A stretch of DNA of 64,000 nt from Glandiceps talaboti (GCF_964340395.1 NC_135554.1:9745475-9809474), one strand, 5' to 3'. Counted from the stretch's first letter, positions 23,141-37,630 are shown. Translations and numbers: made by a program. The notes: generated from the letters alone by a model not told the origin.

Positions 23141-24370
23141 CAGAATCTATTGTAAAGAGCCAGTGAGCATTACTTGATGGATACTGGGTGCTTGATAAAT
23201 CTCTCTATTATTTCATTTATAAACAACAATGATTCTTTAATAAAGCACACCATGATACAACTTGATCTCACTCACAATTGTGAATAACTGGCAGTCAAAA
23301 CAACATGGTTATGAGATACACACATTCATCATAATATGTACCATATATTGATGCCCCATACTAAGCAGGAAATGGGGTGTATCTTACACATTTATGATCA
23401 AATTTTATCATTTGGCATTGAAGTTGAAGTTATTTTACTTGCAAGTTTCAGCTAAGCACAGCAGGATAATTGACGACAGTCTTATCTGAGTTAATGTAAA
23501 CAAACCCCTCCCTCCCTCCCTCCCTCCCCAACAGCCTCCATCATACCCCTATTGTGTTCAACAGTAAACGGTCTGTTGTCAAGCACTTTTAAGTAAAACA
23601 ATAACCTTAACTTGCCAAATGAATGGCTTTGATCATAAAGTGTAAAAATAATGTATATTACAATCTTCTGGTGAACACTCCCCATTTACACTGTAAGTTT
23701 CAAATGAACCAATTCTACAACTTGAAGTGCATAACACACCCCTGTGACAATACAGGGGATACGTGATGCTATGCATGGCTGAATGGTTCCACTTGGCTAC
23801 ACATGAACACTACTGAAATGTGGTTCAATAGACCAGGCAATAAAAGTGGGTATAGTAGCTATACACATAAATCATATGATACTATGGTCATGTACTCATC
23901 CATGAGACATCACTCACTATCACTACCAATTAGTTTGAAAATATGACATCATTTTCATATTTTGTATCAGCTATATGTAATAAGTACATAAAGTATGTTA
24001 TAGTACTATACTGCTGTTTCTTCATTGTTCATTTTCTCTCATTTATAATTTTATCAAAGTCAGTTTTCTGTACAAGAATGTTAAAATATTACCTTATGAT
24101 TACAGTGTACAAATACATAAATAACGATTACATTATTTCACAGAATACACATATTAATCAAGTTGATATGATCCATCAATGTTTACCTGTCATTTTTTAA
24201 TCCCATCCCCCCTCCCCCTCCTTCCTCCACCCCCATCCCCTGGGCTTTGAACTCATCACTGTCAAAACACTGAGAGAGGGCATCATTTCAGAAAAGATTG
24301 GTCAAGTGTTTATTTTTGTGCTACATGTACGTGCAGAAAAAAAATATTCTTTGACTTATAAATGAGAACG
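23141..24370. other. no gene seen
   Basis: Contains a short CCCT run near 23505-23528 and a C-rich stretch near 24205-24240. Otherwise AT-rich intergenic or intronic DNA. Confidence 0.35.
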
Positions 24371-24374
24371 CTGA

Positions 24375-24530
24375 AAAGCACTATTGCTTAGTACTGGTAA
24401 AATAACTGGTGCATATGTACCATCAGTTGTTACCCATAGCATGTGTACAGTATACTAAAACTACTGCTGTTTAGTACTGGTAAAATAACTGGAGTTTATG
24501 TACCATCATGCAGTTATTACCTGTACCGTT
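24375..24530. repeat. two direct copies of a ~95 bp unit
   Basis: TTAGTACTGGTAAAATAACT followed by a TATGTACCATCA block occurs at about 24389 and again at about 24471. Confidence 0.75.
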
Positions 24531-24557
24531 AAGTCTAGTCTAGTTTCCTATACGTTA

Positions 24558-24600
24558 GTTATGATCACTATGATCATCTAGTAGATAGTGATCATAGAAA
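24558..24600. repeat. short perfect hairpin
   Basis: TATGATCACTATGATCATCT is followed a few bases later by ATAGTGATCATA, giving a 12-base perfect stem. Confidence 0.7.
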
Positions 24601-24850
24601 ACATTGACAGGTATAGCTAGGGCTAGACTGCATTAAGTTAGTCAATCACTACCAGTCTATTTGATATTTGGTGTGTATACACTTGTACTACCTGCATGTA
24701 TCTGTTATGTAAGTCACAGTATCTTATCATTATCATGTTATCTCATCTTTAATAGTCAAGTTTACCCAGTCTACACAAGACAATTGGTAAAACCAACACA
24801 GCACTGTGGTTTGAACTCTTACACACTTCAAACTCTGCAGGGTACATTGT

Positions 24851-25745
24851 ATCAAACCCCCATAGTATTTAGATTGTACAGTGTACCAAACCTTTACAGT
24901 ATCAAACCCCCATAGTATTTAGATTGTACAGTGTATGAAACCTTTACAGTATCAAACCCCCATAGTATTTAGATTGTACAGTGTATGAAACCTTTACAGT
25001 ATCAAACCCCCATACTATTTAGATTGTACAGTGTACCAAAGTCTACAGTATCAAACCCCCATAGTATTTAGATTGTACAGTGTATGAAACCTTTACAGTA
25101 TCAAACCCCCATACTATTTAGATTGTACAGTGTACCAAACGTCTACAGTATCAAACCCCCATAGTATTTAGATTGTACAGTGTATGAAACCTTTACAGTA
25201 TCAAACCCCCATACTATTTAGATTGTACAGTGTATGAAACCTTTACAGTATCAAACCCCCATAGTATTTAGATTGTACAGTGTACCAAACATCTACAGTA
25301 TCAAACCCCCATGGTATTTAGATTGTACAGTGTACCAAACCTCTAAAGTATCAAACCCCCATAGTATTTAGATTGTACAGTGTATGAAACCTTTACAGTA
25401 TCAAACCCCCATAGTATTTAGATTGTACAGTGTACCAAACCTCTACAGTATCAAACCCCCATAGTATTTAGATTGTACAGTGTACCAAACCTCTACAGTA
25501 TCAAACCCCCATAGTATTTAGATTGTACAGTGTACCAAACATCTACAGTATCAAACCCCCATAGTATTTAGATTGTAGAGTGTACCAAACCTCTACAGTA
25601 TCAAACCCCCATAGTATTTAGATTGTACAGTGTACCAAACGTCTACAGTATTAAACCCCCATAGTATTTAGATTGTACAGTGTATGGAACCTCTACAGTA
25701 TCAAACCCCCATAGTATTTAGATTGTACAGTGTACGAAAACCCTA
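24851..25745. repeat. 50 bp minisatellite, about 18 copies
   Basis: Unit starts ATCAAACCCCCATAGTATTT and contains GATTGTACAGTGTA. Starts fall at 24851, 24901, 24951 and so on, with one unit 49 bp long. Two variants alternate (TGTACCAAAC versus TGTATGAAAC), which suggests higher-order amplification. A poly-C tract lies just beyond (25836-25858). Confidence 0.97.
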
Positions 25746-25855
25746 CATATGATAACATTGAGGTACAAACTATGATAGCCAGTTTACGGCACTGTTGAGA
25801 TATATATATCGTTACCTGGTCCTACCTCCTAACACCCCCCCCCCCCCCCCCCCCC

Positions 25856-25928
25856 CCCAGTATCATTACCATTTACACCTCCACTCACTGGTTTAGTTAG
25901 AAACCACCACATTGGCATCCAGACTAGT
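25856..25928. repeat. dispersed repeat, family C
   Basis: GTATCATTACCATTTACACC...CACTGGTTTAGTTAG...TTGGCATCCAGACT matches the units at 7676-7812 and 30433-30506. Confidence 0.55.
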
Positions 25929-26639
25929 ATATTTAGATTGTACATTCCAAAATCTGACATTTGACACATTGACAGAGACATATTTGAAAACTAGTAAATT
26001 ACTTCAATTAGTGGTCAATTTGACCCTAGATGTGGGTTATATAAAGCATAAACCAATTTGACAGAAATGACAGGCAGGCACAAGTACACGATGTCAAACC
26101 AACACAGTATTTAGATTGTCCAATGTGTGCAAAGTCAACTCAGACATGATAACAGTGAGGTACAATGTACAAACACTGACATATAGAAATATTTGACACT
26201 AAAAACTCTAATAGTCAATTTGACCCTAGGTATGGGTAATAGGCTGACTGAGTTGGTAGGAGTTGTTAATTCAAACACAGCATCAAAGCTTTTTAGTATT
26301 TGGATTGTATACAAACATGCATAATAGTGTACAGACACTGTTTGTTTTTAGTATAAAACTAGAAGTTTGACAATAAAAACTAGTGGTCAATTTGACCCTA
26401 ATAAAATGGGGCTAACAGCTCTACTAAGTTGGTGCAAATGGCAAGTCATTTCAAACACTGACTACACAATATCAAACCCACACAGATTATACAATTTACA
26501 AAAAATCTACATATGGTTAATTATTGAGGTACAAACTATAGAGACAAAGACATTTTTGACACTGCAAATTGAGGGTCAATTTTGACCCTAGCTGTGGGTA
26601 TGACACTCTCAATGAGTTTAATAGCAAACAAAGACACAG

Positions 26640-26778
26640 GTCCCTGGCAAGTTGGTAAACATGGCCCAGGTTCCTGTGTTAAAAGTCTCAAGTTAGTAAA
26701 CATGGCCCAGGTTCCTGGGTTAAGTCTCAAGTTAGTAAACATGGCCCAGGTCCCTGGGTTAAGTCTCAAGTTAGTAAA
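26640..26778. repeat. ~39 bp tandem repeat, three to four copies
   Basis: AAGTCTCAAGTTAGTAAACA and CATGGCCCAGGTTCCTG alternate. Both strands stay open across it, giving spurious frames. Confidence 0.9.
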
Positions 26779-28380
26779 CACAAAACAGTTATCAAGTTGA
26801 CACTAGTTCTTGTTTACACTTAGTGTTTACTTTGAACTGTGAACACACTGTCAACATAACTGTTTTCCATTGCATAAGACAGTTATTTATGCTACTTGAT
26901 GTAATTTATGCCACATGTTTACTTTTAATTTATGATATTTAAACACATTTTACTACTTTTTTCAACAATTTATAGCATTTTGAAGTATTCTGTCTATTTC
27001 AGTATGTTCCAAGGACATATCAGTGCATTATAGCAGTTCCACACTTTGATTAGCTAACAAAGTCACATGACTGAAAGTTCTTCAGTTTATTGGACCAAGG
27101 GTAGTACTTCAACATTGCGTGCTGTGACTAATGACAAAGTAGACAATCTACATTATAAGCTTATTGGCATGGCTTTCATTGACGGGTTTTGTATGTATTT
27201 ATTTATTAATTTGATTATTAGTGTTGAAAGGAAAAACTCATACTGTAACACAAAATTGCCAACTTTTAAATTTACCTATAAAATGCTTTTATCAGACATT
27301 TAGTAGTGAATGTCTTCTAAATTAAAGTTTAAGTAAATTGAAGGCAGAATGGGTAACTGCTCCTTTTTAGAAAATGTACGTCTGTTGGAAATAAAGAATT
27401 CAACAGTGTTTATTTGTACTAGAAAGAGAAAGAGAAAGCGTAAGTTTTCTGCTCTCTTTGATAAAAATGGAGAATTCAGCTTGTTGGTAAGAAAAGATGA
27501 AGTTGAACAAATATGCCCACAGTCACTTGTAGGCTGAGTATACTATTCTCCTTTACAGTCCTCAGTGTTTTGACATTTGACAAAATTTAACATTAATAAT
27601 CAATTTTATAATGACTCACATTTTGAACATATATTAAGCCCTATCAGTTTTCATATTTTATATTATGCATATATATCACAACCCACAAGTGCCTGTGAAT
27701 AGTACATTGTCAATAACACATAATAGAACAAATGTGGGAAAATTACCATTTCATTCATTTACATATATCACAACCTACAATCCACAAGTACCTGTGTGAA
27801 TATTGTGCACATAGTAAACAACTCTACAAATAACAATGCAACAAAGTATGCAATATGTTGTTTCATCTTTCCTTTCAACATACAGTAGACTTTACCTCAC
27901 TATCTGGCTTTATGATGAAGTTGTTCAAGCCAGTATTAAAGTCAAGTCAGACAGCCCAAGTTTCTATGCTAGACATTACATACACCTAACCACAATAGTG
28001 TAAAACTGACTTTTACCTTTCACAAATCCACAACTTAGCTAACAGTTTATAATAATGGTATAATTGTATATTCATTAATTTATTAGCCTATCTACACTGT
28101 GATAGAGGACACGTCAGCCAACTAAAGTCCACAATTCCATTATTATGAATACCTGTATGGTGACCTCCCATAAACTTACAACCTCTACATATTTTCTAAC
28201 GCAACTGATATATTTACCTATGGTCTGAACAACATATGACGATTTCCAATACAGTGCATATTCTGTTTGTTTCCACGAAAACATGCCACACTTAACATTA
28301 TATAATTTTTTTAATAAAATGACATATAATTCATATTTATAAAAAAGATCTCCAAGGCAACACACGTCATACAGATCAAT
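26779..28380. other. no gene seen
   Basis: AT-rich. A plus-strand frame at 27349-27537 has a short Lys/Arg run but no splice or family support, so I do not call it. Confidence 0.35.
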
Positions 28381-28384
28381 AATA

Positions 28385-29010
28385 TATTAACTTTAAGGAA
28401 ACAGTTACGATGGCAATTTTCAAACAAAACCACAGAAAACATTTTTTTTTCTTTCTGTTTACAGAAAATGTGATATATCTCACTATTAAAGCTAACATAT
28501 ATCTCAAATTTCAACAAAAACTATTCTTTATATAGTTAAGGTCATTAACAGATCTCTGAACTACCCCACACAGTACTACCAATGGTTTAGGAAACAGTTA
28601 CAACATTAATTTGCATACAATACACAGTGCACACTCTTCTTCTCTTTTCCGATAAAAAAAATATGTCATGCTCAACATCATATTTTTGAATAAAGACAAG
28701 TCATAATTATGATAAATCATAAACAATATCACCGTAGTAACACTGTACATACCAATGTCTGCGGAAACAGTTACCAAGGCAATTTCTGTTTCAAAAATGC
28801 ACTCTCTTTCCTAGTAATTTTCAGAAAAAAACGTGTCATGCTCTTGTCACCATATTTTTGAATATAACTATTAGTCATAGTTGTGTTTTATCATAAACAA
28901 TATCACCATAGCAACGTACTACATACCAATGTCAGCGGAAACAGTTACCAAGCCAATTTGCACTATAAAACCAAAAAAATGCACTCTCTTTCTCCGTTTT
29001 AGGAAAACAT
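28385..29010. repeat. ~180 bp tandem units, about four copies
   Basis: GGAAACAGTTACCAAGGCAA, a CACTCTCTTT block, a GTCATGCTC block and a CATATTTTTGAATA block recur near 28395, 28590, 28770 and 28940. Apparent frames here are repeat artefacts. Confidence 0.75.
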
Positions 29011-31629
29011 GTCATGAACAACATAATGTATAATATTTTTTGTACATAGTTATAATTCATAACTGCAGTTATAAATATCAGTAAACAGGAAGTGAATATA
29101 ATGCTCAGATTCAAAACATTCAATTATTAAGTAAATATTGCCATAGCAGGTGGCAGCTTTCACTGTGTCTCCTTTCGCAATGACGGCAACTTATTTGAAA
29201 TATTTCATTTATAACTTTCCGGTCTAACAGGTGTTTGTTCATTTTTCAAAGCGTTTTTTGGATTTTTTAATTAAAATTAGAACGTTTTTAGGTATGAATA
29301 CACAAGCTGGCAGGTTTGTTTTTTAATGATGTGAAAATACCGACCTTACAATTTAATTATATTATGACTGTATTTTGTATGAATAGCAAATTAGAATTGA
29401 AATTTGATAAGTTGTTGTACCACATTTCAGAGTTCACAAACCTCTCTATATATACATACAGGAGAAATGAAGTTGCCTTGGTATTTCACTCATGGTACAT
29501 GGTGTTTTTAACACAAAGATAGACACAATTCAACTCTAGACTATCAATAACAGAGACACAATAAACACAGCAGGATCCTTTACCCAATCACATTGAACAC
29601 TGATAAGCATTCTTTCACAGTGCAGTCAAAACAAGCTTCTGCTGAAAACATTACACATGAACTTGATGGTTTTAATGGTTTCAATTGTTTACCTTCCACA
29701 CTGATAATCAATATGGTAACTTATCTACTTCTACATCCCCCACAGTACGTGGCACCTATATAAATTATAATTGTTTCTTTTGCATTTGAAGTTGTCTGTG
29801 TATGTGTGTAAAATAACAAATTGTATATCACAGGGTGAAACATCAAGACATCTTCATTTCTCCTGTAATATATATTTCTATATTTGTAGTAGTATTAAAA
29901 TTAATTCTCAAGAGCTATCAACTTTGATATTTACCACTGATGGCATAATACTGAATATGAATGACTCAAAATTTCTATATCAAACATTGATGGACTTGAA
30001 AAAATAACATCAAGTGTTTTGTTTGGGTCACTGTTTTTATCATCAACAAAAAGTCTGCATGTCTCATATTTATATATAATTCTGACCATTTTGATGTATA
30101 CAATTTGAGATCAGGGTTTTAATGACGTTTTTTTTGTGTGTTCATGTGAATCTTGATTGTTACTAGGAGACAACATGCTGAAGTACTGAAAGGAGAAGTT
30201 GTTCCCAAATATCTTTTGATTACTGTGAAACTACTGCTTCAAAAGTACACACTGTTATAGTTCTTGGTACTACTGCAATTTACATTGTAGAGCACAGATT
30301 CAGGATCCCTCATTGAAACTACACTTTTACTAACAGAGTTTTTGGGATATTTGAACAGTTTTTTTGTGTTTTTTTGTTCAGGAAGCTCGTGAAATTATCC
30401 TAAGATATCATTGCCATTATAAGGTCTATCATTCACAGTATAGTCTAGTTCATACATGGTATCGTTATGATTTACACTGCCACTCAGACCACGTTGGCAT
30501 CCAGACTATTCACAGTGCTGCTGTATACATATCTATCATTGACACACAGACTGACATAATAAACTGACACATTGCATATAGAGTTCTCAGGATGTCTGAA
30601 GTTTTTGTTCCGAAACCCACAGAAAGTAGTCCAAAGGTATCACTACATAGGTCCTACGTACGTCTCACATTCACGTTGCTGTATATACACCGTTACATAT
30701 AAATGTATCTATCTATCATGGACACACAGACTAAAAAACATTACACTGACGCATTTCTGTACCTTGATACATTGACACTTGTCCACTAGATTCATATCAT
30801 TAGAAGTCATCAATGATAAAAATTAATGTCACAACCTGTTTTTAAAACGAGTAGTGTCTTACACTACGAGTCTTTACTGTCTAATGTCACTTTCTAATGA
30901 ACTAACAGCTATCATACCTACGCTACATATCTATGCATCGTCACACTAAAGTTTATCCCTGCCACTATTATTACATACCATAGTTCTAACACACTGGTCA
31001 ACCATTAACAAGTATAGATTACCTACTATTATCAACTCAACACATAAACTTCACCAATCCTCTCCATTCTTTTCTAATACCTACAATCCATTTATTCCTA
31101 CCGACTCTACACATAGTAGCGCTGAATGAACTAGTACAATCATATACTCACTAAGTCAGTCATGTTGTACCAACAGAACAGCACAAGAGAACCCCAAACA
31201 CAGAAACAGCTAGTGCCTTGTCTATACTTTGTACATACTGTACTGTGACCGTTGTATGAGGCATATAATATGTACATACATGGGTAACATATTTGCGTTA
31301 CCATAGTACAAATAGGGTGAGGTAATCTAACTTCTCTCTGCTTGCTTCTAGCTCTACAAGTGTCAAAGGTGACGCACAAATGATCGTCCATCATCCAAAT
31401 AATCTTAAAATCGTGGTATGTCACACAAATATTTCTCATTCTCACATTTGATTTAGTTTACAAATTTATATAACAGGATATATTTTATTTTTTTGACTTG
31501 CAAAGTTCAGAGTTCAGATTACATGGTACCGTATTGCAAATAGAAGTTGACAGAAGTTATCAGTATGTCTAACATGATCAATGAAGGTTTTGACAGATGC
31601 ATATTATACATTTTACAATTATTTCAAGA
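29011..31629. other. no gene; one family C copy inside
   Basis: AT-rich. A diverged family C unit (CACTCAGACCACGTTGGCAT) lies at about 30433-30506. Short frames such as the minus-strand one at 31140-31445 are unrecognised and lack splice support. Confidence 0.35.
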
Positions 31630-32092
31630 ATGGACGGTCACACAAGCTCAATAAGCGAACTTAATTTGTTGGGGGGGGGGGGGAGGTCTGGCATCAATGT
31701 GATTACTGAACTTTATCTTCGCACTTCCGATCAAATTTCGAAAACTTTCACACCTTCAATGATAAAAGCTTCTGTATTTACTACTGAGATGTTGATAAGG
31801 TGATAAAAATTTACTTCTAATGTCAGATACAGAGTTGGATTTCCGGTAGTATTTTGAGGTGTTTACCACCATCTCATTATCAGTAAACAGGTTTATAAAG
31901 TGACAACTTCATGTTTTCTGTCGTGTTTTTACATAGCATCGATTGTAATGGTGTGACTGCTACAGTTTTCATCATGGTATACATCGTATATAAACATGTG
32001 ATGTCACACTTGTGAACTTTTAGGGCAAGGAGGTTTTGTCCTAGACGAATGATGTTCGTTTATTGACTTTGTGCGACAGTGTGCGATCATCA
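31630..32092 (+). mobile_element. ~464 bp TIR element, family E, copy 1
   Basis: Internal blocks CAACATCTCAGTAGTAAATA (as reverse complement), AAAAATTTACTTCTAATGT and a GTGTGAC...GCTACA block match the element at 60122-60585 in the opposite orientation. Arms near both ends carry a diverged GCACAATGTC...AACGAAC-type inverted repeat. No ORF of transposase size; non-autonomous DNA transposon relic. Confidence 0.7.
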
Positions 32093-32472
32093 CTTACAAG
32101 TTGCAAGTTTCATGTCTACAAAACACACAAAATATGACAAAAAAATTAAAAGGTATCAATATTAAAGTTGAATATATCAGTATCTACAAACTCAGCTCCT
32201 AGAAATACATATGGCCCTAGACTAAACTGTATATTACCAGACACCTTATTCCGAGTTACAAAATATTTTCATTTTTTAAAAAAAAATCTTTTTTATTTAC
32301 ATGTTAAAATCAAACTATTTTTCCTCATATTTGCTAAAACTTTATTTTGTAAATTTACTGCTATGTGAAGCATTTCTGTGAATCTTTAAGTGAATATATA
32401 CAAGCAAAATGTTTCCTTTACGACAAAAATCTATCAAAACTACTGCAAGAAAAAGCATTAAAAATAAAGTGT

Positions 32473-32514
32473 TTTTTTTTTTTTTTTTTTTTTTTTTTGG
32501 GGGGGGGGGGGGGG
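32473..32514. repeat. poly-T followed by poly-G tract
   Basis: More than 20 T then about 17 G. Same design as 16195-16246. Confidence 0.95.
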
Positions 32515-34570
32515 GTGAAAATTACAAAGACGCCGACATTCAAAGGTATTCTGTTTAAAGACTAGAACACAAACAAATCTTAACACACCTAAAACTAAAT
32601 AAATCATAAACACCATGGAATTTAAAGAATGCAAACTTTTGTTTATAGGTCAGGACAGGAAAAAAAACTACACAGATCTGAAACTTGAAAATTAAAATAT
32701 CTTGAAATTTTAGGAACTCAAACTTTTTTTTGTTGAGGCATAGAAAATAAATCTAAATATACGCTTTATCTAAAACATTTAAATTACAAATACCATAAAT
32801 TTTAAGGAATTTAAAGTGTCATTTTGACCTATAACTTTTAAAGTGTAAATAGATCTTTATCAAATAAAGAACTCAACCTTCTCTGCCTGAGGGCAAGAAC
32901 TGAAAACATCTAAACATAGAGAAAACTTTAAAAACCAAATAACATAAAAGATAAAAAATTTTAAGTAAACTTCTGTTTGTGAGGCCATCAAGACTGAAAA
33001 TTAACAGTAGTCTCGTGTCCACAGACTACCAATTCTTGTCATGGAGCTACCATAATTTGCAGCTGGTAGCCAAACTCAGGCTCCTACTGATTATGCAATG
33101 ATTTAAAGGATGTAATATATACAGAAATGACAGTATTTTAATAATATACATATTTCCAATAGAGGAATTATTTTCAGATCAGGAATATAATTTATATCCT
33201 TGGGTTACAACTTCTGAAATTGGTAGCCCACTTAGACTACCATGGATAAAAGTTAATTTCAAGTCATGGCTACAAAGAGACCTACACCACCACAGAGACA
33301 TAAAAACCAGTCATTCTTATTTATCTATTCAGTTTGTAAGATAAATCCGTAATCAACAAGTCCAGGGTTTAAGATAACTTTTATGAAACACCTCATTAAT
33401 CTTACTAAACAACCAAAAATCTGATGTTGATATCTAAATGCCAATTAAGATATTTCTATAGTTTGGTTTCACATCAATTTTTCCAATGATAAACTTTGGT
33501 GATCTAAATTAGCTATTGGCGCCACATAGTCCAGTAGCTACAATTACTGAATATACAATATGCAGACTTCCTTATGTCATTCAGTTGTAGTGTTTTTGTA
33601 AACTTTGTAGGTATCAAATCTACCTGAGTTATTCCCCTGCTACTTTCTATAGGGTTTCCTAATTCACACGGTATGGTAACTTTTACCAGACGTCCCACCC
33701 CCACCCCTACCCCCACTCCCAAGCACACACAAAGAGAGTCACTGTTGCATCTTTTTTTAGTGTGTTGATGTGGCATATCTTTGTATGTTATTCTAATAAT
33801 TCTTAAAGGAAAACAGAAAATAAATTTCACTACTAGTTACTTTCAAAAAATGCTAAAAAGTAATCCACTGAATGGTACATTTATTGACTGAATTTCAAGA
33901 TCTCTTTTAGAGATGATATGTAAACCATGTTGTCATCCAGACTATAACTTTTGATAATCGAGCCAATTCAACAATCTTCCCCTTACTTCCAATATGGAAA
34001 CCTTGAACTTGCTCATTCACAATGTCAAATTTCTTTTCTCCAAATTGAAATGCAAAATGATATGAACAATAACAATGTACATTGTCAAGGAAAATACAAA
34101 TTATATAAAATTGTCTGTTGTATGTGGTTGACCCTAAATTGTAAAGCAATGTCACACTAAGTAAATCTTTGATCAATCCAAAGTTCAAACAAAGCAATGT
34201 AATCTCAGATAGCAGACAAGTAGTTTACAATGCATTGTGGGTAATCTACTCAACTGTCTCCATAGTCCAATCAGAACACATGTACTACTACAAGTCCATA
34301 CCTCCACATTGACTTTGAACCAATAAACAGCAGGTTTACACAGAGATCAATACATGACTAGCTGTCCTATCACATTCATTGTTGTAAAACAAAGATAGCA
34401 TTCCCTTTACACTAGTAAAACTGATCTCAGTCAAACCTATCTCCTAGTTGTTGTCACTCAACAAAACCATTACATGTATTCCTAACTGGAGAAAGTATGT
34501 AAGGTCAAAGGTCAATGTTTTATAACAATGCAGTTACTGTAATGTAATTGCTGTGATCATTATTGACTGT
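32515..34570. other. no gene seen
   Basis: AT-rich. Includes a C-rich CCCCACCCC run near 33695-33715. No supported exon. Confidence 0.35.
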
Positions 34571-34574
34571 TTTG

Positions 34575-34772
34575 ATACAGTCATTCACTATTGAATACTA
34601 ATATCTTGACCCTGTTAGGGATCTTTAGGTTTGGGCTAGGTCAGAACACTGTCACTCACTATTCAATACTAATATCTTGACCCTGTTAGGGGTCGTTAGG
34701 TTTGGGCTAGGTCAAAATACTGTCAATACCAATATCCTGACCTGTTAGGAGTAGTTAGGTTTGGGGGTTGGG
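34575..34772. repeat. ~80 bp tandem repeat, three copies
   Basis: ATACTAATATCTTGACCCTG...GTTAGGTTTGGG...TAGGTC occurs three times, the third more diverged. Confidence 0.85.
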
Positions 34773-34869
34773 TCCAAACACTCCTTCACAGCTTAATTCC
34801 TATAAGAATCTAGTTTCATTGTCCAAACATGTGACATATTCATTACAAGCAAAAGTTGGCGCCAGTTAT

Positions 34870-35135
34870 TTTTGGCTTCTTTTTTTGTTGTTGTTATTCT
34901 ATTTTGTTTATGGTTGGGTGGCTTTAATTTATTTGATTGATTGCTGTTTCATCAAACTGATTTGTTTGTTTGATGGTGGTTGTTTGGTTGAATTGTTCAT
35001 TTGTTTGTTTGTTTGTTTGGTGGTGATTGGTTAATTGGATTGATGTTTCATCAAACTGATGTGTGTGTGTGTCTGTCTGTTTGTTTGTTTGTTTGTTTGT
35101 TTGTTTGTTGGTTGGCTGTTCAGTTGGTTTTTTTT
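34870..35135. repeat. T/G-rich simple sequence with (GTTT)n
   Basis: Runs of GTTT/TTTG with interrupting TTGATTGAT and a TGTG patch. The minus-strand frame is an artefact rich in Thr, Asn, Gln and Lys. Confidence 0.8.
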
Positions 35136-37055
35136 GGTGGTGATGTGGTTCATTGATTTGATTGATGCATACTTTTACACTTGATATGAATGTTATAAAA
35201 AAACGAGTGTAGCACACAGAGACAGTGCTTTACTTCAGTGTTTACTTATTGTATATGTTTCTACACTACACTACATTACAGACATATCACATGGATGTAG
35301 GAGGCTATATAATCAGTGTCCCTCTATCAATGTCAGGCCGTATGTTCTATAATCCACCTGGATAGACTATTTAATCTCTACCAATCTGACAACCTCATGA
35401 TACACATGTATATATTATTACATTTATCCCCACACTAGTATCACCAACAAATAAACTCTATTCCCAAATCCCATTCCCTAATTCTCTTTATTCTATCTCT
35501 ATCATCAACTGATAATTTCTAAGATAGTCGTACAGAATGTATTTCACACAGGACCTCTCACACACTAAAAGACTGTACTGTATACACCATTGGTATCAGC
35601 AGGTCAAAGGTCGCAGTGATGTCACTGCAAGGAGTCAAATGGCAAACTAAGATAAAAGATATTTCATGTAATTTGGTTTGCTTATCATTGTTAATAGATC
35701 ATAAAATCTATTCTTTTCAGGGTTTAAAGTACATTTTAACTAATAAAGGGGGGTACCTACTTACACAGACTAACAATATCTACAGATACTGTACATGGCA
35801 TACTTCTCTGACAAAGACTACAGAAACTGCATTTAAATCTAGATAATGCTAACTGATTAAATTAAATCAAATATTGTTTTGTAAGGAGGAAAAAGACTTA
35901 GTTCCCCTTTTTTTTCTCTGGGTAAGTTCCTTGTCAAATTAATCCTTACATAACATGCAATGAAAAATGACACAATTTTAAAAGTACAAGTGTTACAGTA
36001 TTCATCACATTGAACAAAAACAATTTAAAATTTATAATCTTAATTTACTTCAAAACTTTGGGGTCCCAATTAGTTTATAAAGCCACTGATTGCTGGTTTA
36101 GGCAAACTGAAGACATTGATATTGTTGAGACACAGAACAGTCATGAAATAAATACTGTATTTTCTGTTCAAACACATACAACTTGGCTTGTGTGTGTGTG
36201 TGGAACAACTTACTATAAGTGTCCTAGTTCCATTGATTGTTCTAGATACAGTACATATTATTATGTCATCAAAGTGGCTACTTTTGTCATTGCTGTCTTA
36301 AAAACGTTATTTTATTACAATGTTGAAATTCCACAACAGTATGTCAAGTACCCTTAGGTCTAGACACAAGTCTGAGGTTTACTGAGGTACTAGGTACTCT
36401 CATAGAGGTAGGAACTAATGGTACTATCAGCAAGGGATGTGCCAACACTGATGGCAAGGAAGATTTCATTAAAAAAACACCAAAATGGCAAGTTGTCAAA
36501 AATACAAATAGGAAATTTTCCAAAGTATCAATCCTGTATTTCCCAACCTATAAGTTATAGTTTTTTTTTGTGTACAAACAAATACTTCCCTTGTAGAAAG
36601 AGGATTTTTAACTTTTTTCGTTTTTGATCACTGGTTAAGATTTATTCATGTCATAACATACCACACTATCTTTAAGTATGAAAAGAGAATCACTCCTTGG
36701 TGCTCAAAAATTGAAAATGTAAACATTTGATAGAGCAGAGATCAGCAATTAGGAAGCAATGTTATTATTTCAGTACTTAAAAATCAACTAATTTGGCTCA
36801 TTTTCAGTGTAAAAAAGCAACAAGTCAACAGATCTATGACCCTCCTTTGTTGTAAAAAAACAAACATTAAATATTGACTACATTTTAGTACACATTTGTT
36901 TAGTTCCTGGAAAGAGCCAATATCACAATACCTTAAACACATCTTCACAAAAATCTGGCCTCAAATATCCCAGTTCAAGTATCGTACAATTGTACAATAA
37001 ATGCACATACAAACAAAATCTTCAGCACTTTTCACACACCCTATTCAAGTATCAT
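35136..37055. other. no gene seen
   Basis: AT-rich, no recognisable coding or repeat structure beyond short homopolymers. Confidence 0.35.
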
Positions 37056-37058
37056 ACA

Positions 37059-37060
37059 TA

Positions 37061-37110
<50 letters not shown>
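37059..37110. repeat. (CA)n microsatellite
   Basis: About 20 CA dinucleotides, slightly interrupted at the left. Confidence 0.95.
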
Positions 37111-37113
<3 letters not shown>

Positions 37114-37384
37114 CAAAATATTCAACACTTTTCAGAAAGCAATGGCCAGTACAGTAAGAAGTCAACAGCTAAGAGAGATCACACCCTTCCTTGGCAGACA
37201 TCCAATTCACAGCACTGCAAGACAAAGAAAGAGGGCTTTCCCCCCTAGACCTGTGTTTAAAGATCTTAGACACCCATTGATCCGTGTACTTTTGTTGACA
37301 TTTATTAAGTCAACTGACCTGAAAAGTGAGTTGACATCATGACTCCACAATGTGAGCAGTTTGTACATTTACAGCCCTTAAACC

Positions 37385-37630
37385 TAGTCATATAGTAGTA
37401 ATGTGCTATATCACGGTCATTTAAAGGGGCAAGTCACAAACTGTGTGTCACAGGTAGTCTGTACATTAATAGACAATAAACTGTCTGGTACATATTAACT
37501 GTCATTTTAAAGGGACAACTCACACACTTTATGTCACATGTAGTTTGTACATTTATAGCCAATAAACTGTCTGGTACATAACTGTCATTTTAAGGGACAA
37601 CTCACAAAGTATGTGTCACAAGTAGTTTGT
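37385..37630. repeat. ~85 bp tandem repeat, three copies
   Basis: AATAAACTGTCTGGTACATA, CTGTCATTTTAA and a GTGTCACA...AGTTTGT block recur three times. Confidence 0.85.

Noticed and set aside
34924-35217. 97-codon Thr/Asn/Gln/Lys-rich frame
   Set aside because: Product of (GTTT)n simple sequence.
37001-37342. 113-codon plus-strand frame after a (CA)n run
   Set aside because: The start is inside the microsatellite; the downstream half is unrecognised and has no splice sites in phase.
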